A stretch of DNA of 64,000 nucleotides from assembly GCA_036873755.1 (NCBI GenBank), contig JAVTVY010025035.1, positions 52,111 to 116,110 on the forward strand. Direction: 5' to 3'. The position numbers and the translations under genes were made by a program. This document shows positions 52,897 through 62,815 of the stretch, piece after piece. The DNA is from Hanleya hanleyi. Taxonomy: Eukaryota > Mollusca > Polyplacophora > Lepidopleurida > Hanleyidae. The notes beneath the pieces are model-generated. The model did not search any database. It was not told the origin of the DNA and saw nothing but the letters and a program-made list of their open reading frames with translations. The stretch's first letter is position 1. The number at the start of each line of letters is the position of its first letter.

Positions 52897-53430
52897 GTAA
52901 GTTATATTCCATCATCATAGATATATTAGTGAACTGGTCAATCATGGTTATATATCAGTCAGGAGACACACTTGTACAATTGACATCTTATCACCTCTTA
53001 AAGTGATTTGTCGTGATTCCCTGTTTATATAGTTTATGTGAAGCAGTCTGTTATGTTCTTCAGTGATTGATTGGATCAATTTATGGAATTCCTCTAACAA
53101 TTCAGTCACCATAGTAGAATTTACTCACCGTCAATTCTGTGCACAAAATTCAATCAGCTGTTCTAATAACTTGGATCACCTTCTAAAATCATTAAATTAA
53201 CTAATGGTTTTGTATCATTTTGTCATTTTCCTGTTATAATAAATTTGATCACCCTCTGAGTTTTGGGTGGGAATGTTCATTTTGTGTGATTGAATTACTG
53301 TGAGTTAGTTACTTAACTGTTTTTCTTGTTTTTTTTTCCATCAGTTTGGCCTGACTTATGAAATGTTTTCATCTCAGATCGTTGGCCAGGGATACTGCTG
53401 AAAAGTACAAATGTATAATGTTTTTTTTAG

Positions 53431-53535
53431 AGAAATGGTCTCCGTGCCAAGATAAAGACAGAGGATGGTAACGAGATAGACAGCATGTTCATAGACAGAC
53501 GAGGCATGCTTAATAATCAGGATGGACAGACTCTG
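53431..53535 (+). CDS. ABHD16A: ABHD16A exon
   Basis: Encodes RNGLRAKIKTEDGNEIDSMF followed by IDRRG. The GNEIDSMFIDRR signature is diagnostic of ABHD16. Phase 0 at both ends, TTTTAG acceptor and CTG|GTAAAT donor. Confidence 0.9.
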
Positions 53536-53922
53536 GTAAATCTACACAAGTATTTCAATGAATCAAAACTAGACCTGATTGAATGATTTCTCTACTTGAT
53601 TTGCAATAATATTTTCAGTGGTTAATTTAATTTTGCAGGCTTCCCAGTTTGTATATATTTTCCTAAATACAAAATCACCGATATTTTAACAGATTTCCAG
53701 AAAATCTTGCTATAAAAGCATATAAATGCTTAAAAATTGTTTTATTGAGACTTTTTGTATCCTGTCTCGTATCAAACATCAAGGATAATGCACATATCAG
53801 CCCCTTCTCAAACCATTGTTTTGACTTTGTTAAGCTCAGCAATTCTTCCAAGTATTCAGTAGCAATAAAATGGGCTCTGCAATACATAGTCTTATTCTCA
53901 TACAGAAATGATAACTTTTTTA

Positions 53923-54058
53923 ACATTGTCCACCTGCTGGTTGTAAGCTATATAATTTTGACATTCTCCACGTGCGGGTTATATGCTATATAACTTTAAA
54001 AGCATTCTCCTGCTGCAGGTTGTATGCTAAAAATTTCAATAACATTCTCCACATGCAG
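53923..54058 (+). repeat. Tandem diverged copies of the intron-end/exon-start junction
   Basis: Four units of about 38-42 bp resemble CATTCTCCACATGCAGGTTG followed by TATGC, starting near 53923, 53961, 54003 and 54042. The last unit holds the real acceptor (CAG at 54056-54058). The third has a CTGCAG|GTTGTATGC match that would lead to an immediate TAA. Confidence 0.75.
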
Positions 54059-54172
54059 GTTGTATGCAGTGAGGGTAATTGTGGGTTCTATGAGATGGGC
54101 ACTACAGCCACCCCTATAGAAGCTAGTTTCTCTGTCCTTGGCTGGAACCATCCAGGATTTGGAGGCAGTTCT
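54059..54172 (+). CDS. ABHD16A: ABHD16A exon
   Basis: Encodes VVCSEGNCGFYEMGTTATP and SVLGWNHPGFGGSS, corresponding to the oxyanion-side strand and the family's GWNHPGF-G-S motif. Phase 0 to 0, donor TCT|GTAAGT. Confidence 0.92.
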
Positions 54173-54754
54173 GTAAGTTATCTGTTTGCATCCTTATATA
54201 TCTGAAATGCCTGTTCCTTATGGCACTGTTAGTAACCAAATCCTTGAAGGTATAAATTAGAAGTAAACAAAAGCTATATTACGGCAGTTAAGCATCTTGA
54301 TATTCCTGTCCTAATTTCCTGTTTTCTTCAACAAAATCAATTTCTGCCTTGTATCTTAAATTTTGATGTGTCTCGGTCAAGCTTTGATTTTGACTGTTGA
54401 TTTAGAGTTCTTAAACTCATTTGTTAGAGAGAATCCTGGAATTTGACTGAATTAAGGTTCGGGTTACCTGTAAGACTGCACATCATGGAGTTCTAAAATA
54501 CATTTGGCATAAATTCAGATTTCTAAGAGATAAACATGGAAGATGACTGAATCAGAGCTCAGGTCACCCATATCTGATTTGAATCATTGCCTGAAAACTC
54601 TCAGTCGGCATAAATTATTTGAAAATCCTCATTTTCCAAGAAGTTTTCATTTGGTAAATAAAAGTCGGTTCACACATTATTACAAAAATTATCCTAATAT
54701 TGTGTAAGGTCATAGCTCTCTACATTAGTAATTTGTACCATATTATTTGGTCAG

Positions 54755-54919
54755 GGTGTACCTTTCCCAAGCCAGGAGCAGAATGCAATTGACGCGGTCA
54801 TGCAGTATGCCATTCATCGTCTGGGCTTCACACCTGACAACATTGTCATGTTTGCCTGGTCAATTGGTGGGTACCCAGCGACTTGGGCTGCCATGAATTA
54901 CCCCGATGTTAAGTATGTT
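54755..54919 (+). CDS. ABHD16A: ABHD16A exon with the catalytic serine
   Basis: Encodes GVPFPSQEQNAIDAVMQYA and then FAWSIGGYPATWAAMNYPDV. The Ser of AWSIGG (codon 54860-54862) is the nucleophile. Donor GTT|GTAAGT. Together with the previous exon this gives the most conserved block of the protein. Confidence 0.95.
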
Positions 54920-54994
54920 GTAAGTATGGGGAATTAATGTTCATGAAAATTAAACTTGTTTGTGGAATATAATTCCATCTTCAAAAGATAGCTA

Positions 54995-55700
54995 TTACCC
55001 CTCGGCCATTTTGGCCTCAAGGTATTGTCGTCGCCATGTATGTCCGTTCGTCTGTCATCCATCCGTTACCGCATTCTAGGCAAAACCACTTGACACACCA
55101 CCACAAAATTTTGAATACATATTTATCTAGTGCTAAGTCAGATGCCCATCGAAAGTGGAGTTATGCCGCTTTACAGATATATTATTTTCTATTTCTTTTC
55201 TATATGCTTGAATGTAACCAACTATATCTGCAGAACTGTGTTCGATATAGCTAGTATATTGAACTTATTTATATTGTTGTATTCTAGAACTCAACAAAGT
55301 CTCACCCTCATGTTTAATTATATTGTTATATCCATATTTAATTAATAATGGTTTGGGAAAAATCTCGAAATTGACCGGTCTCATTTGGACCATTTACAAC
55401 TGGTGACTGTAATATTTTGAACGGGTGCTATTATGGACACTTCCAGCCGTTACACGCACAGCTTTCATGAATATGGACAATCTTACACTTGTTTGAAAAG
55501 GAAGTTGAAAAGCATCAATGTTCAAATGTCGGCCGATCTAGATCATTTTTTTCTGTCGATAAATCAACTTCAAAAAGAATCTACTGGTTGTCACGTCAAA
55601 TTTTGGCAGGGAAGTCAATTTTTTGAGCACAAAAAATGCACCAAATGTGTGTGAAATACCTTGCATTTATCAAGGAGATACTCCTCAATTCCATGTATCA
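54995..55700. repeat. Helentron-like 5' end in ABHD16A intron
   Basis: Hairpin TACCCCTCGGCCATTTTGGCC with CTCAAGGTA (54995-55024), then TGTCCGTTCGTCTGTC. Kin to 17210-17240. ORFs 55036-55654 have no family signature. Confidence 0.45.
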
Positions 55701-55738
55701 ATTGTGACAATTGGCACTATGTGACCTAACTGCACAAG

Positions 55739-55984
55739 CCCTCCACCTTAGGGCAGCATGTACCATACCATGTTTGTCTGGCACAGGACGTAGATTAAAG
55801 TACCAAACAGATTGGGCTCTCTAAGGATCCATTGTGATCAGTGTCTGTAGAGCCTAATTTTCAAAATTCTAAATTCAAATTTTTTTGTAGTTTTGGTTAG
55901 GTTTTTGTTAGGGTTGCCGTTTTCATCGCCATGTGACCAATACGGTTAGGTGCGACGTTAAACTTCAAACAACCAACCAACCAA
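55739..55984 (+). mobile_element. SINE with perfect 14-bp target duplication
   Basis: A 246-bp element ending GGTGCGACGTTAAACTTC and an (ACCA)n tail, flanked by CCTAACTGCACAAG at 55725-55738 and 55985-55998. The tail type is characteristic of molluscan SINEs. It is short, intronic and probably fairly recent. Confidence 0.88.
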
Positions 55985-56151
55985 CCTAACTGCACAAGGA
56001 AATTGCAACAAGGGTGCCCTTGCCGACCATGCATTGTCATTGTCATTTTCTGGTTTGTTTGGCGCCATTGTGGTACCTGAAATATCCTCTGATTTTTTTG
56101 CGATAAAAAAATATGGATTGCCACTAACAGGAGTTTTGTCCATACTTCCAG

Positions 56152-56215
56152 GTACTTGATGCCACATTTGATGATCTTCTACCTTTGGCTGTGGCTAGGA
56201 TGCCTGAGATGTGGA
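56152..56215 (+). CDS. ABHD16A: ABHD16A exon
   Basis: Encodes VLDATFDDLLPLAVARMPEM followed by W, equivalent to LDASFDDL in vertebrates. One base is left over, completed by GG of the next exon (Arg). Donor GGA|GTAAGT. Confidence 0.92.
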
Positions 56216-56224
56216 GTAAGTAAG

Positions 56225-56740
56225 GCTAGGATGTTGTCCAGTGGTACACTCTGCACCACTGACCCATTTGTTAATGTGGGGCTAGGATGTTGTCCAGTTG
56301 TACACTCTGCACCACTGACCCATTTGTTAATGTGGGGCTAGGATGTTGTCCAGTTGTACACTCTGCACCACTGACCCATTTGTTAATGTGGGGCTAGGAT
56401 GTTGTCCAGTTGTACACTCTGCACCACTGACCCATTTGTTAATGTGGGGCTAGGGTGTTGTCCAGTTGTACACTCTGCATCACTAGCCTGTTTATTCCAT
56501 ATGTGCTGCTGAGGTTATCAGCAATCCCATCTTCTGCATACTCTGCACCACTGACCCAGTTTGTTAATGTGGAGTAAGTATTAAAGGCTAGGACGCCAGA
56601 GATGAAGAGTAAGTAAGGCTAGGATGTTGTCGAGTGGTACAATCTGCACCACTGACCTCATTTGTTTATGTGGAGTAAGGCTAGGATGTTGTCCAGTTGT
56701 ACACTCTGCACCACTGACTTGTTTATTCCGTATGTCCTGC
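56225..56740 (+). repeat. 56-bp tandem repeat derived from the exon donor region
   Basis: Units start GCTAGGATGTTGTCCAG at 56225, 56281, 56337, 56393 and 56449 (period exactly 56), then become irregular to 56740. At 56586-56625 the last 22 bp of the preceding exon and its GTAAGT donor are duplicated in diverged form (GGACGCCAGAGATGAAGA|GTAAGT). Confidence 0.85.
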
Positions 56741-57071
56741 TGAGAATATCAGCAATCACATCCCAATATATTATAACCCATCCACATGACAACGATTCTC
56801 TCTCTGATCAGCATGCAAATATGCATACCTTCACCCCTCCTGCGCGACCAATGACATTCATAGATATGAACACATGGCCTGGGATCTTTATACACTTCTC
56901 TCGATTCACAACTTATTGGCTCCAGCTGGCGTTAGATTTGTGACGTAACAGACTGTATGGATGCAAAGTGTAATAGTGCCTACAGGATATAGTTTAATTG
57001 CAAAGATGGTGAGCAGTGGTATTATTTTGTAATTTGTAAACATTGATTCAGATTGGTTTCTTTTTTTTCAG

Positions 57072-57135
57072 GGAGCCTGGTAACTCTCACTATTAAAAAA
57101 TACATGAGTCTGAAAATTGCTGAACAGCTTTGTAG
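57072..57135 (+). CDS. ABHD16A: ABHD16A exon
   Basis: Encodes SLVTLTIKKYMSLKIAEQLC, aligned with the LVTRTVRQHLNLNNAEQLC region of the human protein. Acceptor TTTTTCAG, donor TGTAG|GTGAGT. Confidence 0.92.
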
Positions 57136-57564
57136 GTGAGTGTATCAAGCAGTAAAATTAATGTGATATAAGGCCAATCAAAACAAATTTATTGCTTCTC
57201 CTTTTCCTTGGTGTGTTTTTAAACGGAAACTCCTGAAATTCTGTTTAAAATGTCTCATACATGAGAATATTATAAGAAATAAAAATTAAAACCTGCCTGC
57301 CTAATTACACAATTAATTCAAGTTTATTACTTGGAACCCTAATATTATTGTGAATGGTCTAATGACCTGCATTCTCATGGCATCAGATTGTATACCTCCT
57401 ACTGTCAGATATACCCTCCTCTGATTGCACTGGGGTTAAGATCTCGTCGAGCAGCTTTTATGCCCATGGCTCTCGGCCTATCAGCATCGTCCACTGGTAA
57501 ACGGAGTGAAGTGGGCTCAGCATGTCACAGTTTAACAAGACTTGTACCATGTGATATTATTAGT

Positions 57565-57699
57565 TATACGTCGCCCTTCCAGGGTAATACGGGATGAGAT
57601 TTGGTTTCTCTCGCCATATTTTTCCGAGGCGCAGCCGAGGAAAAATACGGCGAGAGAAACCAAATCGAATCCCGTATTACCCCGGAAGGGCGATGTATA
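57565..57699. repeat. 135-bp near-perfect palindrome
   Basis: Arms 57565-57625 and 57640-57699 (TATACGTCGCCCTTCCAGGG outward, TTTGGTTTCTCTCGCC inward) around GAGGCGCAGCC. It abuts the left end of the Crypton-type element. Confidence 0.85.
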
Positions 57700-57704
57700 A
57701 CGAA

Positions 57705-59866
57705 TTTATCATATCTCAGAGCATTAAGAATCACTTTGGACTTCAAGGCCGACATAATGGAACGGACTTCGATCGGACTTGCACTGGTTTCAGAACGATC
57801 CACAGCATGCATCTGTAATCCGTGAACAATGAACCCGGTTTCCGTGTGAAATACCGGTGGGCTTCGGTGATAAAGAATGAACAATCTAACTTCAAATTCA
57901 GCTTCATCTCTTATGTTCTATTCTGAAAATCAGAAACGTATAAAATACTGGAACATTAAGCTTAATCTCAATTTCATATTTAATATTTAATAGCCATCGA
58001 CGAGTATAATATCTAGATTATATACCTTTTGTTAATAAATACATCGAAAGACCCGTTCCGGATTCACATCTGTTGCGTGGATATGTAAGTTTCAAATACA
58101 CGTGTGAACTGTTACATTTCCATTCTGTCTATAATTCAACACCGTGTCACTCGACAGTGTCACTTGTGTCATGTTTCCATAACATCACACAGGAGAAGGA
58201 CCAACATGAACTGACTTAAATTTACAGTTCGAGAGAAAAATCGGAAAAATCAAACTGTCCTGCACAATTTGGCAGAAGTATAGGTATTTGCTTCATTTTC
58301 GCACGATGATGTTGATTGCATTTATTGTGCAGTTATTGAACATTGGCGCTGAGGGATTTGCGGCGACCAGGATAGCTGTGGGAATGTCACACGATGTGGG
58401 CGGGACAGCGGTGCTGTCGAATTCACAAAACAGCTGATTAAGATCAAAATCAAAGTCGTCGGCATGGCCTTCTGCTCGTACATCCTGGGTGTGTAACACG
58501 GCCGACGTGGCATCATTTGACGTGGGTGCAGGGTACTGAGAAGATTATGTCACAGTTTCTGCAGGATGAGGTTTGACAAGAACATTTACTGGAAGTGTAT
58601 GCGTACCGGTATTCGTCTTTCGGGTTGAACCCATCGTGTCAGGAAAGGCTACTGACGCAACCGTGTGGCCCATTTGCAGTTTCTCGCCATCACTTACTCG
58701 CTGGTAAACCGACAGCGACGAGACAGATCTGTGACCTGTGACAGCCATTATTTGAGATGCTGAATAGTTGTTTCTACCAAGGATGGTGATGCCGGTTGCT
58801 CGTATACTGTGGTTAGTGTATGGTTCAGAAAGTTTCAGACGAGTGCCCAGGTTGGTCATGAAGGCTGCCAAGCGGTGTTTACCAATAGGTTTGTTATAAT
58901 AGCAAACTTTATCGTCGTCGAGGAAACTATCAACCAGGTACTGCCACAAGCGATCACATTTCGGATGGAGTTTGGAGATATAACTTTCGAATGAAGCAAC
59001 AGGACAGAACGGGGAACCTTCTTCTTCAGGCATGAATCCGGTAACACCCTCTTTTTGCTGGGCCCGGCGATTTTTTGTGAGTTCATCCTCCTTTTTTTCA
59101 CATACCTCTGCCCAGTTTTCGGGTCCCGCTTGATGATGAATGTGTTTTTTGTCATCTTTTCCATATTCTCCACTCCTCTTCTAAAGAAGAACAGACGTAC
59201 ATCGAACTGAACTTTATTTGCAAGCCCAGTTGGGGTTTTTGGGGACATGAGAACAGACTTGTAGAGTTTACAACGATCGGACTCGTTTATGGGCTCATAA
59301 TGATCGGTGTCGCCTTTTCCAGATGCCTTCAACTCTTGCAAGTGCGGTTTTGAAGCACTCGTTGGCTTCATTAAACTCCGAATTTCTAATCAAATGAAAA
59401 GTTTTCAAATACGGTGGGGCCTTCAGGTAACGATTCAGAGAATGTCGAAAGTTTTCGAGAGTGGATGTTTTGTACAATTCTCTGTCTTGTTTTCGGGCAT
59501 CCAAATAAAAATGACTGAGTACCTCTGCTAACCTCTCGGCCGAGAATCCTTCGAATTCTTCACTCTGTCCCTTCTCTTTCAGGTAATACTTCAAAGTTCT
59601 GGCGGACGCTTTGTTCGATTTTTTTGTGTTGCTGGGAATAATATTAGCCCGCTTTTCAACAACTTCATCGTCCGTGTGAGACGCGAAACGTTTGCCTGAT
59701 TCAGCCATTTTGTTTAGCAGATGATGTAATCTAGTGAACACCTGTTCGTTGCCCTTGGCGACGGGGGTATACGATATATATTCGACCAGCAAGTTGACAA
59801 TACAGCATCACACATGAGGTCTGTCAGCCAATCAAAAGTCTACATGCTTCTCTGAGATATGATAAT
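57705..59866 (-). mobile_element. Crypton-type tyrosine-recombinase element
   Basis: Bounded by TTATCATATCTCAGAG (57705-57721) and its complement CTCTGAGATATGATAA (59850-59865), and containing the recombinase pseudogene on the - strand. Cryptons normally lack long terminal repeats, so these inverted ends need checking. Inserted in an ABHD16A intron, antisense to the gene. Confidence 0.55.
58545..59708 (-). pseudogene. Crypton / KIAA1958-like tyrosine recombinase, two frameshifts
   Basis: The ATG at 59708 starts MAESGKRFASHTDDEV. The N-terminal domain (LKYYLKEKG, LAEVLSHFYLDARKQD, LYKTSTLENFRHSLNRYL) is the core-binding half typical of the DUF3504/KIAA1958-ZMYM group. The frame shifts near 59330, continues (QFDVRLFFFRRGVENMEKMT), and shifts again at an A7 run (59092-59098). 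The last part holds YTNHSIRATGITIL, VTGHRSVSSLSVYQ, that is His-x-x-Arg, HR and the Tyr nucleophile. The first Arg lies in the middle part (FRRG). About 390 codons in total. Both lesions are single-base; the A-run one may be technical. Confidence 0.75.
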
Positions 59867-60413
59867 GTGTAATATTTCAGCATAAAACTTCGAAATTATT
59901 TTATAAGGTATACTGGGTGCATTTCCCATCTCTCTCGTATACAGATACATGCTCCTTGTGTCGATCAAAATCGATACAGACTGAATGCGCATGCGCTCTG
60001 CTTTGTTTCTGTGCAGTGCCACCAGAGGATGTTACACCGACATTTCAGGAGGTTACAAACTCCTACAATGAGACTATGAATGATGTGTAACAGCTATTTT
60101 CATCATAAGAAAACTAAATCATGGAAGATGGTAACATGTTATATTGTCTTTTTCGTAATATCTTTTACATTCATCTAAAGTGGCAGTGTATTGGCCCCAT
60201 GTTACTGAATTAGAAACAGCATGGTATTGTAGAAACCTCTGAATACCAACCTCTATATACCGATATTATCTTGGTCCCACTTCTGTTTTAGGTATTTTTT
60301 TAATAACACACTATAATCTGCTCTCATGCATGGTCAGCTTACACAGGTTTCAGTGTATGAAGTTTATTATATATTGTACAATATTGTAATTGGTTGCTTC
60401 TTGTTTTATGCAG

Positions 60414-60470
60414 GTATCCAGGACCAGTGTTGTTGATACGTAGAGCTAGAGATGAGGTTATCACTACAGT
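60414..60470 (+). CDS. ABHD16A: ABHD16A exon with the catalytic acid
   Basis: Encodes YPGPVLLIRRARDEVITTV. The Asp in RRARDEV (codon 60451-60453) matches the human RRTKDEI acid of the triad. Acceptor ATGCAG, donor AGT|GTGAGT. Confidence 0.92.
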
Positions 60471-60954
60471 GTGAGTTATACTTATTGACAGTGATCTATC
60501 CCCACAAAAATTATATTCAATGTTTAAATAATACAATTTTGGACACCTGAACTGATGCTCGCTAAGTACCTTATTTCTGACTCGGTAACAAGATTTAAAT
60601 GTTAATATAAATTTTGACTCACAATTACTTGTAGCTTTATTCCTCAAAGCATGAATGTAGCATGTACATGGAAACAGTGGTATTTCCTGCAGGGAAGAAC
60701 ACGCATTTCATGCTCTCACTGTGAGAATTCTGATTTTGTGGTCCTTATATTCCACCATACTTTCTGTTGGTGGGAATGTGTAATGAATTGCCAGAAAAGA
60801 TGGATATATTTGGTCTGGGCCAAAAAACCCTCAGTAAATTAAAAGTAAAAAAAAGCTTTCATCCTTCATCATTTTTTTGCAAAAAGTGCATGTGGAGCTA
60901 GAGATTAAATTTATTCAGCCTTACATTCATAAGTATTTAAAAAATAAGAAATAT

Positions 60955-61377
60955 AGGGAAAGCTTCTGTCGCTTAAGACTGAGTATCCATTAAAGCTGCG
61001 TGTCGGGACCAGTAGACATTGCAAGCCAAAAATACCCCATGAACAAATAATTTGTACTCCTTGTTCTACAGGTGCTGTTGAAAATGAAATCCATTTTCTC
61101 TTGCATTGCCCACACTATGCCAAATTGCGTCAAAAGCTTTTTACCGATATCAAAAGAAATTTTCCACATTTTGAAACTATGTTATCTGATGAAAAATACC
61201 ATACAATAATGACAAATAATTTATGCGGAACTGTCTGTGGTTATGTTTATCATTGCATGCAGTTACGAACTTAAAACATTGTACATATTATTCAACTGAA
61301 TCTGTATGTTATTTTATGTTATATCTTTGCACTGCCTTGTACGTGTGTATGCAATAAAGAATTGAATTGAATTAAGT
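60955..61377 (+). mobile_element. LINE 3' fragment (RT C-terminus and tail)
   Basis: A + strand frame encodes LKLRVGTSRHCKPKIPHEQ and ENEIHFLLHCPHYAKLRQKL up to a stop at about 61274, the zinc-ribbon-like C-terminus common in CR1/Jockey-type ORF2. It ends GCAATAAAGAATTGAATTGA at 61377. 5'-truncated, in an ABHD16A intron. Confidence 0.8.
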
Positions 61378-61411
61378 AAATATATCAAGAGTGATTTATT
61401 TGTATTTGCAG

Positions 61412-61474
61412 AGATCCCACTGTAATTAGGTCAAATAGAGGAAATGATGTCCTGGTCAAACTTCTACAACTTAG
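61412..61474 (+). CDS. ABHD16A: ABHD16A exon
   Basis: Encodes DPTVIRSNRGNDVLVKLLQL, matching the SNRGND-LLKLLQ motif of the family. Acceptor TTGCAG, donor TTAG|GTAAAT. Confidence 0.92.
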
Positions 61475-61881
61475 GTAAATCATACTTACACATACTGATC
61501 TCAAAGTGGATTCATTGGGGGTATGTTAACTCAGTTCATCAATTCAAATTTATTTTCAAAATCCTGTGTTTTCATTGGTTCATAGAAGATGATTGGAAGA
61601 ATTTCCAGCCAATCACAAAGTTTCTGTGAAAGTCCATTCCACTAATTGTCCTGGAACTGATAACAAGTGAACTTTGAATTTCTTTTCTTTTCTCCGAGGC
61701 TTTAGGCCTATCATGTGAAATATTTTAATATTTGCTGATTTTTAGAGAATGAATGATGGTTTGGGTGGGAGGGGGGTGAGAAGGAATCAAACTTCAGGAT
61801 GAATGTGAAAAACAGTGAGCATCTTCTGAATAGTTCCATGGAAATTATAATGTTTTCTAATCATTCATTTCCCCCTGACAG

Positions 61882-61955
61882 ATATCCCAAACTTGTAGAT
61901 GAAAGCACACTACCAGTATTATGGGATTGGCTGTGTAAAGACAGACTAGGACAAG
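61882..61955 (+). CDS. ABHD16A: ABHD16A exon
   Basis: Encodes RYPKLVDESTLPVLWDWLC and KDRLGQ. Acceptor TGACAG, donor CAAG|GTATGT. Confidence 0.85.
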
Positions 61956-62177
61956 GTATGTGTTCCCCCTTCTAGGATTTCCTAGTTCAGCCTCGAGCAA
62001 TATCAGACAAGGGATTGCAATTTTGTCCTATTTATTCCTGTGCTACCATCATGAATGCTCAGGTACATCTGTCCACAAGTGTTATACATGATACATGTAT
62101 AACTATGTCGGTATACCTTATAATTATGAACAACGGGAAAGTTTTTTTTTCATCACTTCTTAGGCAGTCTGGCCTTA

Positions 62178-62366
62178 GGGCTGTTCCGTTTAAAAAGATA
62201 TGGGAGGGGCGGAAGGCAGCTTTGAACTATACCCAACCACCCATAGAAATTTTATTGGCCTTCCCAATGTTGTAACATGGATTGAAGGAAATTTACTCCC
62301 ATGACCCATAGAATAATATATTGAGTGCCTTCCTCCCCTCCCATATCTTTTTAAATGGAACGGCCC
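62178..62366. mobile_element. PIF/Harbinger-type MITE (TSD TTA)
   Basis: 189 bp; GGGCTGTTCCGTTTAAAAAG with complementary right end, flanked by TTA (62175-62177, 62367-62369). Same family of ends as 12810-13707. Confidence 0.82.
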
Positions 62367-62716
62367 TTACCATATATCATGTGAGACAGCTATATGTCAC
62401 TTCATATATTTCTACATCTCAAAACTAGAGTGTGCAAGTGGGGGATTCCTTGTGACTATATTTATGTGTCCAAAATAAAAACCAAAAGATTCACTGGGTA
62501 TGCATTGTTGTTATTTTTGATGGTATATTCAATCATTTCTCATCTCGACATTTAATTGGGGTGGTTAAATCTAAATTTGTGGGGACTTGTATGATGTTGC
62601 CTGTATGGGGTGAGTGAATAGGGTTTAACGTTGCTTTCCACCTGTATGGTTATCGTATTAGATATGGAATGATTTCACTGGAAACCCTGGTATGACTGAA
62701 GTGTTCTATGTTACAG

Positions 62717-62815
62717 TTGAGTTGTACAGTGGAGAGGAGGTGGATGATGCTCTGTGTCAGTCCACATTCAAGTCGTATACGGAGGAGAATTCCAGCTCAT
62801 TCCCCATGTTGATAG
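62717..62815 (+). CDS. ABHD16A: ABHD16A exon, last in window (3' partial)
   Basis: Encodes ELYSGEEVDDALCQSTFKSY and TEENSSSFPMLIG, the linker before the C-terminal helix. One base over, donor ATAG|GTAAGT. The THC-type histidine exon lies beyond 64000. Confidence 0.85.

Noticed and set aside
10170..56500. CRISPR array in the 56-bp or SPxK tandem repeats
   Set aside because: Units are contiguous without spacers, and the DNA is eukaryotic.
57388..57884. ORFs at 57388-57884 on both strands
   Set aside because: They cross the 135-bp palindrome and mirror each other; no family signature.
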